From contig NZ_CP026951.1 of assembly GCF_003065485.1 (NCBI RefSeq), positions 2,666,001 through 2,730,000 on the forward strand: DNA of 64,000 bases, given 5' to 3'. The notes beneath the pieces are model-generated. The model was not told the origin of the DNA. It was given only the letters and a program-made list of their open reading frames with translations, and ran no database searches. Below are positions 40,193 to 48,450 of the stretch, in pieces. The number at the start of each line of letters is the position of its first letter. Within the stretch, counting starts at the first letter, position 1. The stretch comes from Salinibacterium hongtaonis. Its GTDB lineage: Bacteria; Actinomycetota; Actinomycetes; Actinomycetales; Microbacteriaceae. The position numbers and the translations under genes are program-made.

Positions 40193-42019
40193 TCAGCGGT
40201 AGACACCGGGCTCGACGACCCCGGCGTAGTAAAGGAAGTTGGCGTGGCTGTAGTCCCGACTGCCGGCGATCTGGCTCTGGCGGTCGGGTCCGAACTTCAG
40301 ATCGGTTCCGAGGAAGGGTTCAAAATCTGGTTCCTGATTGAGATAGCTGCGGGCGTCATCCCGCATCAAACCCAGCAAGGTTTCGGCCACGATTCGCCCG
40401 CCGACTGGCCCGAGTGAGAGGCCGTCATTGACGATGTCGGCTTCGGCGAGCTCGTAGTACCACATGGGTGTGGCGGTGGCAAACGGTGCGTAGACGCTAC
40501 CGATCTCCTGGAGATCCGCCTCGCTGAGGGGGTCGACACCGAGTTCGCGCGCTACGGACTGCCCCGACGGCAGCGCCCAGGTGAGCACGCGCAACAGGTT
40601 GCGCTGAGGGAGCGCGGCCTTCTCGACCTCGGCACCTCCGGGGATCGCAGCACTCGGCAGCGTGTAGAGAGTGGTGGTGATCTTGGGGTTGATCTTTCGG
40701 TTGTGGAGCACCTGCCCGTCGCCGAAGTCGAAGTAGGACTGCCAGCCCAAATAGCGTCGGGGCGCGGCATACCCGCCGAGCATGTCGGGTCGGTCGAAGC
40801 TGCTCGCATCGTGGAACCGAGTCATCGGGATCGACGCATCGAAGGTCAAGCCGTAAAAGGGCGCCTTGTTGGGGTCGCTGCTCGCCCCGGTGCCGCTTGA
40901 GAAATTCGCGCGGTATGACGGGTCGGTCTGGCTGTGGCCGAAGCGGTAGGAGCCGGAGCTGAACTCGATGGGCATGTAGGCGTTTCCGCGCGGCGGCTTA
41001 TAGAAGCGGTTGCCCTTTCTCAGCACGTCGCGAACGAGAGCGCTGCCCACCACCTGCGGAAGGTGTTCGTTGACGATGAGCCAGTGGTAGTGCCACAGCA
41101 CGACCTCACGAGCCACAAGGTAGCGCTCCTGGGTGTTCGACAGGTCTGCTTGGCGAGCCGTGGGGAACGCCCGGAGATCGAAATCGTCTAGATCGTCGAG
41201 CACTCGGTTGTATGCCTGCATGTAGGCCACGGTGAGGCCCTCGAGCATGAGGGTCTGAGAATTGCGGCCGTCTGCCTTGTGCAGGGTCGACGTGCCATCC
41301 GCGTTGGCGGTAAACGGGAACATCTCGTAGGTGCCGCCGCTGCCGATCTTCATCCTGGCCGCAGCGTGCTTGCCCTCTCCAGCGCCGTAGAGCATGGGGG
41401 AGCCGCTGGGCCCATCTCCGAAAACCGTGTCGAGGTCGAGAGCTGGCGTCACCGCGTTATTCGTGAGCAGCGGATTGGCCGGCGCCCCAAGAACAGAGGT
41501 TGCGTCAAAGGTGATGTCGTGGTCGATGAGCTGCCCGAAGAACGTTGAACCGTGGGTCTGTGTGGGGTTGAACGGGCTGCGTCCCCGCGGGTTCGACGGC
41601 GTTGGGCTGCCGTTGACCGTTGGGTCGAGCAGCAGCCGCTCCGCTCCTGCAGAAAGGTCGTCCTTGGCATCCATGATGCCGCCCTGCGCGCCCACCTCGA
41701 GAAGCGCCTTGCGAACGGTGTCGTCGGGATGCGCGAACGGCTCTCCACGAAGACTCGGCAGCATAATGCCGAACTTGCGAGCGCTTTCGGGGACGCCCTT
41801 CGCTGCACTGATGGCAAGGTTCTGCGCGGGCGTCGGTGACGGTGCCGCTGACAGCCCTGGGACCCCGTTGTTCGCAACAGCCAACGCGGCGATACCAGCA
41901 CCGCCTGCGGCAACTCCAATCCCCATTACCTTGAGGAACTGGCGCCGCGACTTGCCCTCAGCCGCCTTTGGGGTGCTGTCTGGTTCTACGCCGTCGTCAT
42001 GCTGCTTCTCGCCGACCAT
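40193..42019 (-). CDS. Tat-exported animal-type haem peroxidase
   Basis: From the ATG at 42019 (GAGGAGGATCC site) the protein has 608 residues. A Tat signal (SRRQFLKVMGIG, twin Arg at 25-26) precedes the peroxidase domain. Distal His167 lies in GQLIDHDITFD, the catalytic-Arg region in ADGRNSQTLMLE, NEHLP at 317-321 and proximal His362 in SYRFGHS. The family oxidises phenols, halides or other small molecules with hydrogen peroxide. Export points to attack on substrate outside the cell. It leads a four-gene run with COG4315-like and YWTD proteins, and type A-like operators lie upstream. Confidence 0.9.
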   Translation of the reverse strand: MVGEKQHDDGVEPDSTPKAAEGKSRRQFLKVMGIGVAAGGAGIAALAVANNGVPGLSAAPSPTPAQNLAISAAKGVPESARKFGIMLPSLRGEPFAHPDDTVRKALLEVGAQGGIMDAKDDLSAGAERLLLDPTVNGSPTPSNPRGRSPFNPTQTHGSTFFGQLIDHDITFDATSVLGAPANPLLTNNAVTPALDLDTVFGDGPSGSPMLYGAGEGKHAAARMKIGSGGTYEMFPFTANADGTSTLHKADGRNSQTLMLEGLTVAYMQAYNRVLDDLDDFDLRAFPTARQADLSNTQERYLVAREVVLWHYHWLIVNEHLPQVVGSALVRDVLRKGNRFYKPPRGNAYMPIEFSSGSYRFGHSQTDPSYRANFSSGTGASSDPNKAPFYGLTFDASIPMTRFHDASSFDRPDMLGGYAAPRRYLGWQSYFDFGDGQVLHNRKINPKITTTLYTLPSAAIPGGAEVEKAALPQRNLLRVLTWALPSGQSVARELGVDPLSEADLQEIGSVYAPFATATPMWYYELAEADIVNDGLSLGPVGGRIVAETLLGLMRDDARSYLNQEPDFEPFLGTDLKFGPDRQSQIAGSRDYSHANFLYYAGVVEPGVYR

Positions 42020-42105
42020 TCGGATCCTCCTCGATCTCGTTGCGCCGCTGTGGCTGGCAACAACACCCCGGGACCGCGGGCTGGGCCAGCGCTGGCCTCG
42101 TGCAA

Positions 42106-42122
42106 GACAGTACCGTATCGTA
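42106..42122. promoter_or_regulatory. Type A-like operator before haem peroxidase operon
   Basis: GACAGTACCGTATCGTA matches 11 of the 14 defined positions of AACNGTANCGTACNGTT. It lies about 90 bp upstream of the peroxidase start. Confidence 0.55.
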
Positions 42123-42196
42123 TCCTTGCCGCCAATAGCGCGGTCTGCACCGACAGGGCGCGTCACTTTCGATTCAACAACGGGCCGCTTTGAAAG

Positions 42197-42213
42197 CGGT
42201 GTACCGTACGGTA
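42197..42213. promoter_or_regulatory. Type A-like operator before the third propeller gene
   Basis: CGGTGTACCGTACGGTA carries the core GTACCGTAC of the 18142 operator, and a further GTACTGTACGG overlaps downstream. It lies about 65 bp before the lipoprotein gene and can also serve the divergent peroxidase operon. Confidence 0.6.
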
Positions 42214-42276
42214 CTGTACGGGGTGGCACAGGGTAGTGCCCCCGCCTTCGGGCGATCACTGAGACGGAGAAGCGAG

Positions 42277-43173
42277 ATGACGGTATCCCGGATCCAACCA
42301 GGCCGCAGGGGCAAGCGCGCCCTCGCAGCAATACTCGCCGTGGGAATTACCGTGACGCTGGCGGCGTGCAGCCCCGACGCGGCCAGTTCCCCGTCGACCG
42401 AGCGCATCTACTGGACGAACAGTGGCACCGAGGTGGGGGTCCCAAACCGCGACGAGGCGGTCAACACGATCGGCATCGCCAACCTCGACGGAACGGACGT
42501 CGACCAGGAATTCATCACGGGCGCCAGCTTTCCGATCGGCGTAGCCATCTCGGGCGAATACCTCTTCTGGAGCAACGGTGACCGCAACACCATCGGGCGG
42601 GCGAAGCTCGACGGCACCGAGGTCGACCAGGAATTCATGACGGACCTGAGCTCACCCGCCGGACTCGCCGTCGATGACACGTACCTCTACTGGACCAACG
42701 CGAGCCACAACTCGATCGGCCGCGCTGCGCTCGACGGCACCGACATCAATGACACGTTCATCACCGGCAATAACTTTCCGAATGCAATGGCCGTAGACGG
42801 TGACTACGTGTACTGGACGAACAACGGCAACAACACAATCGGACGCGCGAATATTGACGGTACCGAGGTGAACCAGGAGTTCATGACGGACATCAACGCG
42901 CCGGCAGGGCTCGCCGTCAACGACTCGCACATCTACTGGACCAGCCGCAACGACGGCACGGTGGGACGGGCGAACCTCGACGGCACCGACCAGGAGCCGA
43001 GCCTGATCACCGGCGCCAACACTCCCCCTGGTGTTGCTCTCACTGACTCACACCTCTACTGGACAAGCAGCGATGGCACCGTCGGACGAGCGAACCTCGA
43101 CGGCTCGGATGCTAAAGCAGACTTCATCACCGGCGGCGATGGTCCCGGTGCACTGGTGATTCTCCACAACTGA
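42277..43173 (+). CDS. YWTD-type beta-propeller lipoprotein
   Basis: From the ATG at 42277 (GGAGAAGCG site) the protein has 298 residues. The signal ends in TVTLAAC, and about six blades with YWTN/FWSN and IGRAKLDGTEVDQEFM repeats follow. It is divergent from the peroxidase operon that holds the other two propeller genes. Its stop overlaps the flavin reductase start (TGATG), so the two are translated together, an odd pairing of an exported protein and a cytoplasmic enzyme. Confidence 0.85.
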   Translation: MTVSRIQPGRRGKRALAAILAVGITVTLAACSPDAASSPSTERIYWTNSGTEVGVPNRDEAVNTIGIANLDGTDVDQEFITGASFPIGVAISGEYLFWSNGDRNTIGRAKLDGTEVDQEFMTDLSSPAGLAVDDTYLYWTNASHNSIGRAALDGTDINDTFITGNNFPNAMAVDGDYVYWTNNGNNTIGRANIDGTEVNQEFMTDINAPAGLAVNDSHIYWTSRNDGTVGRANLDGTDQEPSLITGANTPPGVALTDSHLYWTSSDGTVGRANLDGSDAKADFITGGDGPGALVILHN

Positions 43174-43757
43174 TGGCTGCCGCATCCATGAAACTCGCCA
43201 CCGCACCGAGCTCCGCCGATCACACCGTTGGCACCGGCTCTTCACACCTCAACGGAGGCCTCTCGGCCGATGACTTCAAACTCGCGTTTCGAAACCATCC
43301 GGCCGGAGTCGCTGTCATCACCGCCGACTGCGGTGACGGCCCCGTGGGCTTAACCGCCACGTCGGTCTTCTCCATTAGCGCAGAGCCACCGCTCCTTGTC
43401 TTCTCACTATCCTCGGCATCCTCAAGCGCCCCGACAATCGCTCAAGCGGAGACGGTCGTCGTGCATCTCCTCACCGCCGAAGAGCTATCTGCCGCGCGGC
43501 TTTTCGCCACCAGCGGTGTGGATCGCTTCGCCGACGGTAACAGCTGGAGTCGGCTTGCCACGGGTGAGCCCTATCTGCTCTCGACTAACTCCTGGATTCG
43601 GGGACGAATCGTAGACCGCATGCTCGCGGGGGGATCGACCGTCGTCGCAGTTCACGCGCTCGAGGCGCGTCTTTCTCCCGACGCCGAACAAGATCCGCTG
43701 GTCTATCACAACCGCACATGGCACCGACTGGGTGACCATTCTGTGCTGACGGACTAA
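43173..43757 (+). CDS. Flavin reductase (HpaC/HsaB-like)
   Basis: The 194-residue protein has the flavin reductase-like FMN-binding domain: FRNHPAGVAVITADCGDGPVG, TATSVFSISAEPPLLVFSL and a C-terminal PLVYHNRTWHRLG. It reduces FMN or FAD with NAD(P)H to feed the cluster's ACAD-fold monooxygenases by diffusion. It overlaps the propeller gene stop by one base. It differs from the reductase at 23270 in lacking the IclR-like domain. Confidence 0.92.
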   Translation: MAAASMKLATAPSSADHTVGTGSSHLNGGLSADDFKLAFRNHPAGVAVITADCGDGPVGLTATSVFSISAEPPLLVFSLSSASSSAPTIAQAETVVVHLLTAEELSAARLFATSGVDRFADGNSWSRLATGEPYLLSTNSWIRGRIVDRMLAGGSTVVAVHALEARLSPDAEQDPLVYHNRTWHRLGDHSVLTD

Positions 43758-43823
43758 GCGCAACGCACCACCCGCCCCCGCACCGGGGGGCAGGCTAACG
43801 GCCACATTCTTTGAAAGGAAAAC

Positions 43824-44450
43824 ATGCCAAAACTACTCATCGTGATCGCGAGCACCCGACCCGGGCGCGTCGGTCTACCGATCGGCAACTGGGCAGCTGA
43901 GGGCGCCCGCGCTCATGGAGGTTTCGACGTCGAGGTCGCCGATCTCGCGGACCTTGCACTGCCGTTCCTGGACGAACCCGGCCACCCGCGAATGGGCCGC
44001 TATGAACACGACCACACGAAGGCGTGGAGCGCAACGGTCGACAGCGCAGATGCCTTTCTGTTCGTGACTCCTGAATATAACTACGGCCCGCCCGCGAGTC
44101 TGCTCAACGCAATCTCGTACCTCTTCTGGGAGTGGGCTTACAAGCCCGTTGGCTTCGTGAGCTACGGAGGAATCTCTGCAGGACTCCGCGGCGTTCAGGT
44201 GCTCAAGCAGATCGTCACAACCGTGAAGATGATGCCGCTATCCGACGGGCCATCGATCCCCTTCGTCGGGTCAACTATTCATGACGGTGAGTTCGCGCCG
44301 TCGCCGATCGTGGCAGAAACCCTGCCGTGGCACCTGGACGAGATCCTCCGCTGGACCAACGCACTGGAGCCGCTTCGTCAGCAGGTTCCGCTGCTCCGGC
44401 TCGAAATGCCGCCAGGAGCTCCGCCCCGCCCTCCGGTTCCCGCGGCGTAG
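43824..44450 (+). CDS. NADPH-dependent FMN reductase (flavodoxin-like)
   Basis: The 208-residue protein has the flavin-binding loop IASTRPGRVGLPIGNW, TPEYNYGPPASLLNAI and SYGGISAGLRGVQVL of the SsuE/chromate-reductase type family. It reduces FMN or quinones. The ATG follows GAAAGGAAAAC. It is the last gene of the plus-strand unit and is followed by a strong terminator. Confidence 0.92.
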   Translation: MPKLLIVIASTRPGRVGLPIGNWAAEGARAHGGFDVEVADLADLALPFLDEPGHPRMGRYEHDHTKAWSATVDSADAFLFVTPEYNYGPPASLLNAISYLFWEWAYKPVGFVSYGGISAGLRGVQVLKQIVTTVKMMPLSDGPSIPFVGSTIHDGEFAPSPIVAETLPWHLDEILRWTNALEPLRQQVPLLRLEMPPGAPPRPPVPAA

Positions 44451-44471
44451 TCTTCTCAACTCACAAACACA

Positions 44472-44506
44472 GGAGGGGCCCGGCTGCTGCCGGGCCCCTC
44501 CTTTTT
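44472..44506. terminator. Strong Rho-independent terminator
   Basis: GGAGGGGCCCGGC and GCCGGGCCCCTCC form a 13-bp stem with a TGCT loop, followed by TTTTT, just after the FMN reductase gene and before a convergent gene. Confidence 0.93.
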
Positions 44507-44531
44507 GTGCCGCGTTTATTCGCACTCCGTT

Positions 44532-45365
44532 TTAGCGGAACGTGGTTCGCATCTCACCGACCCCCTCAACCCACGTGGTCAGGAGCTCTCCCGCCTTGAG
44601 GAACCGCTTGGGGTTCCGAGCGTTGCCCACCCCACCGGGGGTGCCGGTAAAGATGATGTCGCCGGGGTAGAGCTCCACCACGCCTGAGAGGTGCTCGATG
44701 AGAGCGGGCACGGAGAAAATGAGCTTGCCCGTGCGCCCGTCCTGCATCACCTCTCCATCGATCCGGCATCCGAAGCTCAGGTCGTCGGGGTTGGATAGCT
44801 CGTCGATGGTGACGACCTCTGGTCCGATCGGGCTGAATCCCTTGAATGATTTGCCCAGGCTGAACTGCGGGGGGTGAGCACCCAGCTGCAGGATGCGCTC
44901 CGACAGGTCCTGCCCGATCGTCAGGCCAGCGACGTAGTCCCAGGCGTTCGCCGCCGAGACGTTGAGCGCGGATCGGCCGATGACCACAACGACCTCGGCC
45001 TCCCAGTCGGTGTTGCCTCCCTCCGGCAGGTCGACCTCGGAATACGGCCCCGTGATGCTGTAGGGGTACTTGGTAAAGACCGCGGGCACCGGCGAAACCC
45101 CAACGGGGCTCTCGTCGACGTGCGACTGATAGTTGAGGCCGATGGCGAAAACCTGACGGGGGCGCGGAACCGGGGGCCCCCACACGCTCGCCTCAGGCAC
45201 GGGCGACCCCCCTGATGCGCCCGCCGCCCATGCGGTGAAGTCGTCCCACTGGTCATACACGTCGTGGATGTCAGCCGAAAATCGGCCGGAGCTGGCCTCG
45301 GCGATATCGAGCCAGCCGTCTGTTGTCTTCAGCATCGCGCGGGAGTCAATGTTTGCAATACGCAT
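44532..45365 (-). CDS. Fumarylacetoacetate hydrolase family protein
   Basis: The 277-residue protein shares MRIANIDSRAML, PRQVFAIGLNYQSHVDE, DWEAEVVVVIGRSAL, QDLSERILQ and GDIIFTGTPGGVGNA with the FAH protein at 16420-17268, with which it is clearly paralogous. It should cleave the acyl-enol product of ring fission. It lies directly downstream of a two-domain extradiol dioxygenase on the same strand, as expected for consecutive steps. Confidence 0.92.
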   Translation of the reverse strand: MRIANIDSRAMLKTTDGWLDIAEASSGRFSADIHDVYDQWDDFTAWAAGASGGSPVPEASVWGPPVPRPRQVFAIGLNYQSHVDESPVGVSPVPAVFTKYPYSITGPYSEVDLPEGGNTDWEAEVVVVIGRSALNVSAANAWDYVAGLTIGQDLSERILQLGAHPPQFSLGKSFKGFSPIGPEVVTIDELSNPDDLSFGCRIDGEVMQDGRTGKLIFSVPALIEHLSGVVELYPGDIIFTGTPGGVGNARNPKRFLKAGELLTTWVEGVGEMRTTFR

Positions 45366-45396
45366 GTCGCTCTCCTTTTCTGTGGAAGGCGCTAAG

Positions 45397-46272
45397 TCAG
45401 CGCGAAAGCAGGCCGCAGCCCGCAGTGGTCATGAGCACGGGCATATTGCCGTCCCACCGGTTGAGCCAGTTGAGGTCATCGGCGTCCCAGACGGTTTCGT
45501 CGCGCTCCTTGTCGTAGATGCGCTCGAGATCGGTGTAGAGCTCGATGACCGAGCCGTTCGGCTCCTGGTAGTAGCACGCGATGTTGTGCCCGGCACCGTG
45601 TCGAACGGGCCCCCAGATCAGACGGGAACCGGAGTTTGCGAGCCGGTCGCCCAGCTTTCCCAGGTCGGCAATCGACTGCGTCTCCCACGCGTGGTGGTGA
45701 AGACCAGTCCAGTCGCTCTTGACGAGGGCGATTCCGTGGTGATCGGGGTTGCAGCGAAGAAAGAATCCCTGGTCTACACCGATGCGGTCGGAGACGCGAA
45801 AGTCGAAAACATCAACGAGGAACCGCGCGAAGGCGACGGTGTCGATCGCGCGCACGGTGATGTGGCCCAGCCTGTCGGGACCGATGCCGCCAGAGCGATG
45901 ATCGTAGCGGCTGGGCCCAAGGTGAACGTGAAAGGTGAAGCCTTCTGGGCCGATGAAGGCGAAGCCCGCCTCAATGAAATCTTCGATCGGCTGCTCAGCG
46001 AGCACGCGGTAGCCCCGCCGATCGACCTTCGCCCTAATCGCATCGATCTCGTCGCGGTTCGGAGCAATAAGACCGAAGTGGTCAGCTCCGTCGGTCTCGG
46101 AGGCCGTGTAGATAAGGTCCCGAGTGCCCGTTCCTGAGCTGAAGTACGCCTTATCCTTTGTGGTCTCAAGCGGCGTCAGCCCGAGGATCTTCTCCGCATT
46201 CTCCATTGACGCCCGCAGGTCGCGCGTAGCGAGGGAGACATAACCAATCTCCGAGATCGAACCAATCGCCAT
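45397..46272 (-). CDS. Type I extradiol ring-cleavage dioxygenase (BphC-like)
   Basis: The 291-residue protein has the two-domain VOC layout of 2,3-dihydroxybiphenyl 1,2-dioxygenases. Ligand candidates in the C-terminal domain are His137 (LGHITV), His192/193 (TGLHHHAWET) and Glu244 (SVIELYTDLE), the iron triad. It opens catecholic rings beside the hydroxyl pair. A long 23-bp palindrome with the type B core lies upstream and is shared with a divergent monooxygenase/FAH pair. This is the clearest ring-fission enzyme of the cluster. Confidence 0.92.
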   Translation of the reverse strand: MAIGSISEIGYVSLATRDLRASMENAEKILGLTPLETTKDKAYFSSGTGTRDLIYTASETDGADHFGLIAPNRDEIDAIRAKVDRRGYRVLAEQPIEDFIEAGFAFIGPEGFTFHVHLGPSRYDHRSGGIGPDRLGHITVRAIDTVAFARFLVDVFDFRVSDRIGVDQGFFLRCNPDHHGIALVKSDWTGLHHHAWETQSIADLGKLGDRLANSGSRLIWGPVRHGAGHNIACYYQEPNGSVIELYTDLERIYDKERDETVWDADDLNWLNRWDGNMPVLMTTAGCGLLSR

Positions 46273-46369
46273 TCCTGAGTCCTCTCAATAGGTCGTGGCT
46301 TGGCGCGGCTGCGCCCGCACGGGTCCTTGCGCCTATTAACCCGAAGATTCGCGACCGCGGGCCGAGTGC

Positions 46370-46384
46370 TTCCGATATTCGGAA
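46370..46384. promoter_or_regulatory. Palindromic operator TTCCGATATTCGGAA, type B
   Basis: The core extends to a 23-bp inverted repeat (46366-46388) with GTGC/GCAC ends. It lies between the divergent dioxygenase and ABM-type genes and is the most symmetrical of three type B sites. Confidence 0.82.
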
Positions 46385-46467
46385 GCACTGGCGCGCTTCA
46401 CGACCCGTCAGAGTTGGATGAAGTCCGATGTGATCGGCATAGATCGACCTAGCGAAGTGGACTACAC

Positions 46468-46761
46468 ATGGCATTCATCTGCAGTGCGACCTGGACAGCC
46501 AAAGCCGGCGAAGAGCAGACCGTGCTCGACGCCATCGAGAACCTGGCACCGGCCAGCCGAATGGAGCCGGGGAACCTCTACTACCAGCCCTATCAGGATC
46601 CGTCCGACCCCAGCGTTTTTCGCATCTTTGAGGTGTACACCGACGAGGACGCCTTCAAGGCGCACGGCCAAACAGAGCACTTCGAGAAGTGGGCCCTCGG
46701 ACAGGCGATCCCCGCGCTTGCCTCCCGCGAGCGTGAGTTCTACGAGACGCTGAACGCTTAA
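46468..46761 (+). CDS. ABM-type (quinol) monooxygenase
   Basis: The 97-residue protein is a dimeric alpha-beta barrel type antibiotic-biosynthesis monooxygenase (SATWTAKAGEEQTVLDAIENL, EPGNLYYQPYQDP, FEVYTDEDAFKAHGQTEHFEKW). Such small proteins (YgiN-like) oxidise or isomerise quinols without cofactors. It lies 3 bp before an FAH-family gene and under a type B operator. Confidence 0.9.
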   Translation: MAFICSATWTAKAGEEQTVLDAIENLAPASRMEPGNLYYQPYQDPSDPSVFRIFEVYTDEDAFKAHGQTEHFEKWALGQAIPALASREREFYETLNA

Positions 46762-46764
46762 CCG

Positions 46765-47721
46765 ATGCGCGTCGCTCGCTATCAGGAGGCAGATTCGGTG
46801 CGCGTCGCCCTCGTCGAGGGCGAGTTGCTGCTTCCCCTGCCTCCCGGCACCGAGGTGCTCAGCGTATTGACGGCCTCGCCGACGGAACGTCTCGCGATTC
46901 GCGCAGGCGCAGAAACGGCGATACCGCTCGATCGAGCGTCGCTCATCGCACCGCTCGACCCTCCCGCCATGCGTGACTTCGTCACCTTCGAACGCCACGT
47001 CCAGGGCGTCCACTCGTCAGTGGGCGGCGGCGCGGCCGGAATCCCCGACGCCTGGTACGAGGCGCCCGCATTCCTCTTTATGAACCCGCACTCGCTCACC
47101 GCTCCGTTTGGAGAGGTGCCAATGCCGCCCCACACCCTGGCCATGGACTTCGAGCTGGAGGTCGCGGCGATCGTGGGGCGCACGGTGCGCGATGTCGACC
47201 CAGACGACGCAGAATCTCTCATTGTCGGATACGCGATCTTTAACGACTGGTCCGCCCGCGACATCCAGCGCCGCGAAATGCAGGTCAACCTCGGCCCCAG
47301 CAAGGGCAAAGACTTCGCGAACACCCTGGGCCCCTGGATCACCACCCCGGATGAGCTCGAACAGTGGAGGGTCGGTGACCGATTTGACCTTCGCATGGAG
47401 GTGAGGGTCAACGACGAACTCATTGGCGAGGCATCGCTGGCCGAAATGGGGTGGAGTTTTGCGGAGCTGCTCGTGCATTCATCCCGCGACGCGTGGGTCG
47501 GTGCCGGCGATGTTCTCGCGACGGGCACCTGCGGCGGCGGGGCGCTCGCCGAATGGTGGGGCAGGCGTGGCGAGCAGTCGCCGCCACCCCTCGCCGTGGG
47601 AGACGTTGTGACGATGACGGTCGAAGGGCTCGGCACGATCTCGAACCAGATCGGACCCATCCGAAGTCCGGGACACCGCGTGCCGGCGGCCCGCCCCCTG
47701 AGTCCGGCGCCAGGGGCTTAG
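46765..47721 (+). CDS. Fumarylacetoacetate hydrolase family protein
   Basis: The 318-residue protein is a different FAH subtype, nearer full-length FAHA: FVTFERHVQGVHSSVGGGAAG, AFLFMNPHSLTAPFGE, DFELEVAAIVG, FNDWSARDIQRREMQ, LGPSKGKDFANTLGPW and GTCGGGALAEWWGRRG. These match fumarylacetoacetase-type active sites. It probably releases acetoacetate or a similar ketoacid, which the ligase at 14366 and thiolase could use. Its stop overlaps the convergent IclR gene by 4 bp. Confidence 0.9.
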   Translation: MRVARYQEADSVRVALVEGELLLPLPPGTEVLSVLTASPTERLAIRAGAETAIPLDRASLIAPLDPPAMRDFVTFERHVQGVHSSVGGGAAGIPDAWYEAPAFLFMNPHSLTAPFGEVPMPPHTLAMDFELEVAAIVGRTVRDVDPDDAESLIVGYAIFNDWSARDIQRREMQVNLGPSKGKDFANTLGPWITTPDELEQWRVGDRFDLRMEVRVNDELIGEASLAEMGWSFAELLVHSSRDAWVGAGDVLATGTCGGGALAEWWGRRGEQSPPPLAVGDVVTMTVEGLGTISNQIGPIRSPGHRVPAARPLSPAPGA

Positions 47722-48419
47722 CTACTCTCCAGTGACGCGGCGATTCGCCGGGCCGTGACCAGAACAGACGGAATATGTGACCTGGCCGTCTGCGCATCCC
47801 GAGCCACCAGCGATACTGCTCCTTTAATTCCCTCTCGCCCTCGGATGCACGCGGCGAGAAGAAGCCGCCCTTCGCCGTCGGGCATCATCGCGGCACCCGT
47901 CTCCCTCGCCTCTCTCAGGGCACCGTGAAGATCTAGTCGCGCACGTTCGTCGAGCACCGCACCACACTCCTCGACGATTGCCGGCGTTGACTCCGCGAGC
48001 ACAGAGATTCCCGCTGCGGACGAGACGAGAGAGAGCCGTTCGACGCGGCCGGTCCACTCTGCTCGCGGCGACTCCGACCCAACAAGGCGGTCCACAACCA
48101 CGAGCCGCCCACCGACGAGCTGCGTCAATTCCACCGTGCCCCTCGTGACCGCGTGCAGGTCCTGCAGATATCGGGCGGCGGCGGTGCGAAACTTTTCGGC
48201 TCTCTCGTATCGCCGGCCAAACTCCCACAGGGTCGGGCCAATGCGCAGACCCGCGGCTCCCGCCCGCTCGATAAAACCTTCCGCGAGCAACTCGCTGCAC
48301 AGCCGGTGCACTGTGGTCAGCGGCAACTCCGTCGTGTTGGCTATTTCGGTCAGGGTGACCGGAAACGGTGCCTCCGCGAGAACGTCAAGCACCTGAACGG
48401 TGCGACCGATCACCGACAC
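47718..48419 (-). CDS. IclR-family transcriptional regulator
   Basis: From the GTG at 48419 (GCGGGAG site) the protein has 233 residues; longer in-frame starts overlap the GntR gene. It has the winged HTH (VTLTEIANTTELPLTTVHRL) and an IclR effector domain (VVVDRLVGSESP, LSLVSSAAGISVLAEST). IclR regulators commonly sense aromatic acids. It lies downstream of the GntR gene on the same strand and is a candidate for binding the type B operators. Confidence 0.88.
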   Translation of the reverse strand: MSVIGRTVQVLDVLAEAPFPVTLTEIANTTELPLTTVHRLCSELLAEGFIERAGAAGLRIGPTLWEFGRRYERAEKFRTAAARYLQDLHAVTRGTVELTQLVGGRLVVVDRLVGSESPRAEWTGRVERLSLVSSAAGISVLAESTPAIVEECGAVLDERARLDLHGALREARETGAAMMPDGEGRLLLAACIRGREGIKGAVSLVARDAQTARSHIPSVLVTARRIAASLESS

Positions 48420-48450
48420 GGCAGACTCCCGCCGCGAGGCTTCAGAGACT

